Below are positions 40,060 through 43,791 of a stretch of 43,791 nucleotides of DNA, one piece after another. The stretch lies in contig SDZD01000053.1 of the NCBI GenBank assembly GCA_004172935.1, forward strand, positions 1 through 43,791. Reading direction: 5' to 3'. The stretch's first letter is position 1, and each line of letters starts with the position of its first letter. Made by a program: the position numbers and the translations under genes. The notes beneath the pieces are model-generated. The model was not told the DNA's origin. It did not search any database and saw only the letters and a list, made by a program, of their open reading frames with translations. The stretch comes from a bacterium. Its GTDB lineage: Bacteria > Armatimonadota > Abditibacteriia > Abditibacteriales > Abditibacteriaceae.

Positions 40060-41349
40060 TTATCGCTTGGCGAGTCGAGGCATGTTAGGTCCGATTTGTT
40101 TGTCCTTACCGAATCCAAATCCGGCAGGATAGAGGTATTTGCCACGGTCGTTGCCGATTTTGTTTTCTTCGGCGCGGATGCGATTCTGGCGGGCATAGAC
40201 ATCGTTACGAATGCCGGTCACCTGCCAACTGACTTTCATGCCCGCTTTGCCCCCGGCAATTTTGAACTGGTTGTCGTGAATTTCCTGGGCGACGTACACC
40301 AGAGCCGGAGCGCCGATGCAGGTCAACTGATAGCGAAACTCGCGATTGAGCGATTGGAAGTAGCCGGGCAGTTTCACCACGGCTTCGCCCTGAGAGTTGA
40401 GTTTCGCGTTGCCGTTGTAGACGTTCATCATGTCGGGCGACTCAACGAAGGAGTGCGACAGATACTCGGTCGCGGGGTGTTGGGGGTGGTCAATTTTGAA
40501 GCTGCCGGAGCCTTTGCTAATGTTGCCCGTGACCGTCAAATTTCCTGCAACAACCACAGAACCAGTAAACGCTGCGGCATAGCTGCCAGCTGTGTTGTTG
40601 GCTAGACCCAGTACGCCAACGTACCCCTGGCCAACAACGCCATTGCCATTAGAGGAGATGCCATGAACGCCATAACCATTAGAGGAGGTGCCATAAACGC
40701 CAGAACCCGAGCCCGCGTGAGAACCGTAGACGCCAACGCCCAAGCTTTCGGTTCCATTGTTGATGCCGCGTACCCCCGCCGAATTAGCGCCAGGAGAAGT
40801 TGATTGGACGATGCCTTGTACTCCCTTGGCATCGGCGGAAGTCGAGTTCGTTTCTCCACTGACACCAGGGGCTGTGCCCGTGCCGATGATGTGGCGGCCT
40901 CGTACGCCCGCGCCACTGCTGCTGTGACCCAGTACCCCATCGGAGTTAGCCGATTGGCCAAACACGCCGATGCCCAGGTTCGAGTGGCTGCCTGTAATCG
41001 CCGCGACGTTGTTGGTGGTGCTATTGGCAGTGAACATGCCTGAGGGAGTCGTGGTACCTAGACCCACTTTGCCGCCATTCTCAAACAGCACCGAGTTGCC
41101 GATGGCATTGGGTCCGGTGAACTTCGAGATGCGTCCCGTGGTGCCCTGCCCCGTGATGGTGCCAACCGCTCGCGTGGTTCGATCCGAATTGGAAGGGGCG
41201 GGCGTTGCTAGTGGTTGCGGAGTTTCGACACCCCCACTGCTGGTCTCCGGTGGCTGCGCGGCTCCGCGCAGTGGGGGGCCAAAGAGGGCACCTGCGCCCA
41301 TGGAAAGCACGCATACAGCTATCATCTGACGACTGGTGAATTGGTTCAT
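40060..41349 (-). CDS. Exported protein with hyaline-like G-V-x-G repeats
   Basis: 429 residues from ATG 41349 (signal MNQFTSRQMIAVCVLSMGAG). After a Pro/Ser/Thr linker it contains many 8-12 residue repeats of G-V-x-G-x-S-x-x-G (about 120-260: GIGVFGQSANSDGVLGHSSS, GVYGTSSNGYGVHGISSNGN), a beta-solenoid-like rod. The C-terminal part (about 265-429: KIDHPQHPATEYLSHSFVES, FRYQLTCIGAPALVYVAQEI, KIAGGKAGMKVSWQVTGIRN) matches a family found in several environmental phyla, of unknown role. It seems to be a surface or shaft protein. Own terminator on its 3' side. Confidence 0.8.
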   Translation of the reverse strand: MNQFTSRQMIAVCVLSMGAGALFGPPLRGAAQPPETSSGGVETPQPLATPAPSNSDRTTRAVGTITGQGTTGRISKFTGPNAIGNSVLFENGGKVGLGTTTPSGMFTANSTTNNVAAITGSHSNLGIGVFGQSANSDGVLGHSSSGAGVRGRHIIGTGTAPGVSGETNSTSADAKGVQGIVQSTSPGANSAGVRGINNGTESLGVGVYGSHAGSGSGVYGTSSNGYGVHGISSNGNGVVGQGYVGVLGLANNTAGSYAAAFTGSVVVAGNLTVTGNISKGSGSFKIDHPQHPATEYLSHSFVESPDMMNVYNGNAKLNSQGEAVVKLPGYFQSLNREFRYQLTCIGAPALVYVAQEIHDNQFKIAGGKAGMKVSWQVTGIRNDVYARQNRIRAEENKIGNDRGKYLYPAGFGFGKDKQIGPNMPRLAKR

Positions 41350-41456
41350 GAGATTACCTGTGGAGGGGATCACTCCACTCTATTTTTTAGCACCACGAAA
41401 TAATTGCGGCAATTTGTCTGGGAAGGTGGGCGCCTCTGCCGCAAACTGGGGGGACT

Positions 41457-41867
41457 ATGACAGAGCTGGAAGCGGAGACGTGGGCGGAGAGATTGAAGCG
41501 GGTGTGGGCAGCTAAGACTACAACGACTGCTCGCTGGCAATTTAATGACAGATTCATTTTTCGCTGCCGCTGTCGTGGGAAATATTTCATTTACAGCGAC
41601 AAGAGCCATTGGCCTTTTGAATTGACAACCTATCGTGGTCTCTCATCGCCTTGTTTTTTAGGCTGCAACGAGCAAGGAGAAATCTATTTTGGAGGGCTTA
41701 AGAGTCATAATCGCGCCAGTCTAAAATTTAGGGATGAGTCTATGGATCTGTTCCGCCGTAATTGCTGGCTTTCTGGTTGTCCCATCGAAGCGAGTGCCCA
41801 CGAGAAAGCCGAGTGGATGCAGGGCTTTAGCCGCGAGGAACTGGAAGCATGGAATTTGAAGATGTAA
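41457..41867 (+). CDS. Small unknown protein, first of an overlapping pair
   Basis: 136 residues, no signal peptide. Trp and Cys are common: FRCRCRGKYF, WPFELTTYRG, CFLGCNEQGEIYFGG and NCWLSGCP. The N- and C-terminal parts are helical and acidic (AERLKRVWAAK, EKAEWMQGFSREELEAWN). The Cys pairs could hold a metal. No family recognised. It overlaps the next gene by 19 bases, so the two are probably cotranscribed and translationally linked. The pair is divergent from the surface-protein gene to the left. Confidence 0.6.
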   Translation: MTELEAETWAERLKRVWAAKTTTTARWQFNDRFIFRCRCRGKYFIYSDKSHWPFELTTYRGLSSPCFLGCNEQGEIYFGGLKSHNRASLKFRDESMDLFRRNCWLSGCPIEASAHEKAEWMQGFSREELEAWNLKM

Positions 41868-42304
41868 GCGAAGAAATCGAGTGGGAAGCGCGCCGTGTGG
41901 CTGCGGCCTTTGGGGTGGAAACGTTTGAATGTCTCCGAGGTCCCTGGGGGCTGAAGTGGAGCGGTTTATTGGGTACTATGCAGGTTACTTGGAGCCTACG
42001 CGATAAGGTTGTGAGTTATATCGAATTGGGGCCAGAGGGATGGGGAATCGAGTTGATGCTTGAGCCGCTTGAACCCTTCGAGTCTGGTCTGACCGAATGG
42101 TGGTTCCGACCTGCTAAATGGGATACCCCCGAATGGAATGAACTCGCCGCGCGCGGATTGTACCGCTTGGGCTTTGAGGCGGAGGAGACAATGTTCGAAG
42201 TTGGTGTCATCCTTTCGGCTTTTTCTGCCCACAAGAAGCTTGAACTGCGCCTTTCTATGCCCCGCGAGTTCTGGCCGCAAAAGTGGCTCGATGAGGGGCG
42301 TTAA
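41849..42304 (+). CDS. Small unknown protein, second of an overlapping pair
   Basis: 151 residues, no signal. N-terminal helix (VSEEIEWEARRVAAAFG), then a Trp-rich beta-sheet part: WGLKWSGLLGTMQVTWSLRD, WGIELMLEPL, WWFRPAKW. The end is helix plus strand (KKLELRLSMP). Acidic overall. The high Trp content resembles its partner upstream, with which it overlaps by 19 bases. No family recognised, so a role (for example immunity protein, or sheet-forming binding protein) cannot be given. Confidence 0.6.
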   Translation: MEFEDVSEEIEWEARRVAAAFGVETFECLRGPWGLKWSGLLGTMQVTWSLRDKVVSYIELGPEGWGIELMLEPLEPFESGLTEWWFRPAKWDTPEWNELAARGLYRLGFEAEETMFEVGVILSAFSAHKKLELRLSMPREFWPQKWLDEGR

Positions 42305-42382
42305 GGCAGAGTGCGATGATGCCTAACTCATAATCGCCAAAGAACCACTTTCGAGCAGACCAGAGGCGGGCGTATACAGTTC

Positions 42383-42946
42383 TCAGCGCTGCATTCGTGC
42401 GCGTAGTTCAGGGCCGATGCGGGGATGAGCGAGCAAAAGTTCGATCCAGCGTTTCGTGGTGGCGGGGTGCAACTTGTAATCTCTCATTCCCGTTGAATCA
42501 CCCAAAATGATACTTCCAGCACTCGGATGTAATTTGGTTTTTACCTTCCCCATCGGCTCTCTCACAGTTACGCTACCGGCTCTTAAAGGAACATCCAAAT
42601 AGATGTTGACGTTCTTTTTAGTTTTGATGAATCGGAAGAAAATTTGAACTGCCTGGTTCGAATTTATCGGGACACCGAGTTCTCCCACGCGATAAGGTAA
42701 GACGTGAAAGCAACTGATGAATTCGGTGAGTTCCTTTTCCGAAAGCATCGTCGAACCACCAGAAGTATCAGCCTTGTTGTAGTGGTAAAGCGAGTAGTCG
42801 AAATCTACGTAATCGGCCTGGGACATCATCGCCCGCACTTCTAAATCTTCTTTGGTGGGGACGGGATTAGCGGCGCGCCACTTCACACCCCACATGAGAG
42901 CGCACATCACGAGCGGCAACGCCAACCATGCCCATCTCCGTTTCAT
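42383..42946 (-). CDS. Membrane-anchored protein of unknown function
   Basis: 187 residues from ATG 42946 (MKRRWAWLALPLVMCALMWG); the GTG two codons upstream is another option. The N-terminal helix (about 5-23) is a signal or anchor. The rest is a single extracytoplasmic domain with alternating beta parts (YVDFDYSLYHYNKADTSGGS, NVNIYLDVPLRAGSVTV) and a final helix pair (TKRWIELLLAHPRIGPELRA). No known family. Neighbours give no functional clue. Confidence 0.6.
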   Translation of the reverse strand: MKRRWAWLALPLVMCALMWGVKWRAANPVPTKEDLEVRAMMSQADYVDFDYSLYHYNKADTSGGSTMLSEKELTEFISCFHVLPYRVGELGVPINSNQAVQIFFRFIKTKKNVNIYLDVPLRAGSVTVREPMGKVKTKLHPSAGSIILGDSTGMRDYKLHPATTKRWIELLLAHPRIGPELRARMQR

Positions 42947-43022
42947 GCCCACAGTTTAGGTAGCCCACGCGCGCTATTTGTCGTCCCGTCGGTAGCTCGC
43001 CATAAAGGCATCAGCATGTTTT

Positions 43023-43791
43023 TTAGCGCACGACTAGTAAATCCTTGAGGACTTCCATTCGCTTTTCTCCGATACCTTTGACATTGTCGAGGTCGGATAC
43101 CGAGCGGAAGAGGCCGTTGGCGGTGCGGTAGTCGATGATGGCTCTAGCCCTTGAGGGGCCGATTCCGGGGAGCTGTTGGAGTTCGAAGCTGCTGGCTCGG
43201 TTGAGGTCGATGGGGTGGGCGCGAAAGTAGTCGATGGTGGATGAGCGCGTGGCGGTGGGGGTTGCCGACAGGGTTGAAGTGTCGGTTGTGTTTGTTGTGG
43301 GCGGGAGTTGGGGCGCTGTGGCAGGGAGTGTGGTTGTGGATGGGGCGGCTTTGGTGGGGACTACTATTTGGGCGCCGTCGCGGACGAAGTCGGCTATGTT
43401 GAGGTTTGTCGTGTCGGCGTCGGGGGTGGGGCCTCCAGCTTGATTGATGGCGTCGTTGATGCGGGCGGTGGCGGGGAGCGAGTAGACGCCAGGGGTAATG
43501 ACGGCGCCCGCGACGTGGACGGTGACTGTAGTGCTGGGGACTGCGGCGGTGGAAGATTGCGGTGCGGCTGGGGTATTAATTGGGAGGGGAAGCGGTTTTT
43601 GTGAGCGTGCCCCCATGCCGTAGGCAAGGAACCACACAATGTAGAGGCCCAGCGCTACGGCTACTGCTATCCAGGCTTTATTCCAGTGGGGTGGGAACAG
43701 GTTCTTGATGCCGCCATTATTGGCGGGCAGGGTGGAGATGTCGAAATCTTCGCCGCGTGGGTCGGGTGGTGGCGCGGCGGGAGTGGGGGCG
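43023..43791 (-). CDS. ComEA-like DNA receptor, partial (runs off the right edge)
   Basis: The frame is open from the edge: about 256 residues are inside, with more upstream. A cytoplasmic Pro-rich part (edge residues and FDISTLPANNGG) is followed by one transmembrane helix (about WIAVAVALGLYIVWFLAY), a Thr/Pro linker, a SLBB domain (VTVHVAGAVITPGVYSLP to NIADFVRDGAQIVVP), another linker, and a C-terminal double helix-hairpin-helix (LQQLPGIGPSRARAIIDY, LDNVKGIGEKRMEVL). This is the ComEA layout: a membrane-anchored protein that binds incoming DNA in competence. The long cytoplasmic head is unusual. Start is outside the window. Confidence 0.88.
   Translation of the reverse strand, partial: APTPAAPPPDPRGEDFDISTLPANNGGIKNLFPPHWNKAWIAVAVALGLYIVWFLAYGMGARSQKPLPLPINTPAAPQSSTAAVPSTTVTVHVAGAVITPGVYSLPATARINDAINQAGGPTPDADTTNLNIADFVRDGAQIVVPTKAAPSTTTLPATAPQLPPTTNTTDTSTLSATPTATRSSTIDYFRAHPIDLNRASSFELQQLPGIGPSRARAIIDYRTANGLFRSVSDLDNVKGIGEKRMEVLKDLLVVR

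Noticed and set aside
40600..40760. Possible tandem DNA repeat or CRISPR-like array
   Set aside because: The repeats are codon-level (G-V-x-G units) inside the surface protein gene and vary in length and sequence.

Overview
The window looks like chromosome of a Gram-negative-type, environmental carbohydrate degrader, most likely Armatimonadota or the neighbouring Abditibacteriota. The best clue is the pseudopilin at 37989-38765: its N-terminal helix runs into FPVFARARENARR and it ends in an H-x9-DG motif, a style typical of those phyla. Supporting signs are an outer-membrane beta-barrel, many lipoproteins and exported glycosidases, roughly 55% G+C by eye, and many start codons with no obvious Shine-Dalgarno sequence. 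No phage, insertion sequence, CRISPR array or rRNA was seen.

Layout. 1-1440: edge of a secreted protein, a frameshifted HNH nuclease, and three tRNA genes (Pro-UGG, Gly-UCC, Arg-UCU). 1.6-5.7 kb: purine genes purM and purF flanking a sugar-phosphate isomerase-like protein and a small membrane protein. 5.8-9.0 kb: methyltransferase and an OmpR-type two-component system whose two genes are separated by a long perfect inverted repeat. 9.0-10.2 kb: cobalamin adenosyltransferase and a cold-shock gene with a clear promoter and structured leader. 10.2-16.4 kb: a three-gene set reading leftward: CHASE2 cyclase, a FecR-TPR-outer-membrane-barrel fusion, and a protein with a cysteine-rich tail. 16.5-23.7 kb: a regulator with two divergently oriented GH2 glycosidases. 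23.9-25.5 kb: the C-terminal half of CarB as a free-standing gene. 25.6-29.5 kb: GH29 fucosidase plus a GHL6-like glycosidase. 29.5-34.1 kb: phosphoesterase, DinB-like protein, two tandem CbiX-like chelatases, NUDIX and GNAT proteins. 34.1-43.8 kb: small lipoproteins and exported proteins, pseudopilin, a repeat-rich surface protein, unknown pairs and the start of a ComEA-like DNA receptor.

How it fits together. The GntR/LacI-type regulator sits 25 bp upstream of a GH2 gene and carries a palindromic operator in its own promoter, so it probably controls a sugar-induced glycosidase unit. GH2 and GH29 enzymes have signal peptides, while the GHL6-like enzyme does not, which suggests outside-to-inside polysaccharide breakdown. 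Cobalamin genes (adenosyltransferase, two CbiX) point to corrinoid metabolism. The most unusual unit is the cyclase / FecR-TPR-barrel / Cys-rich cluster, which has the layout of a signalling module joined to an outer-membrane conduit and a possible cargo or partner; its function is unknown.
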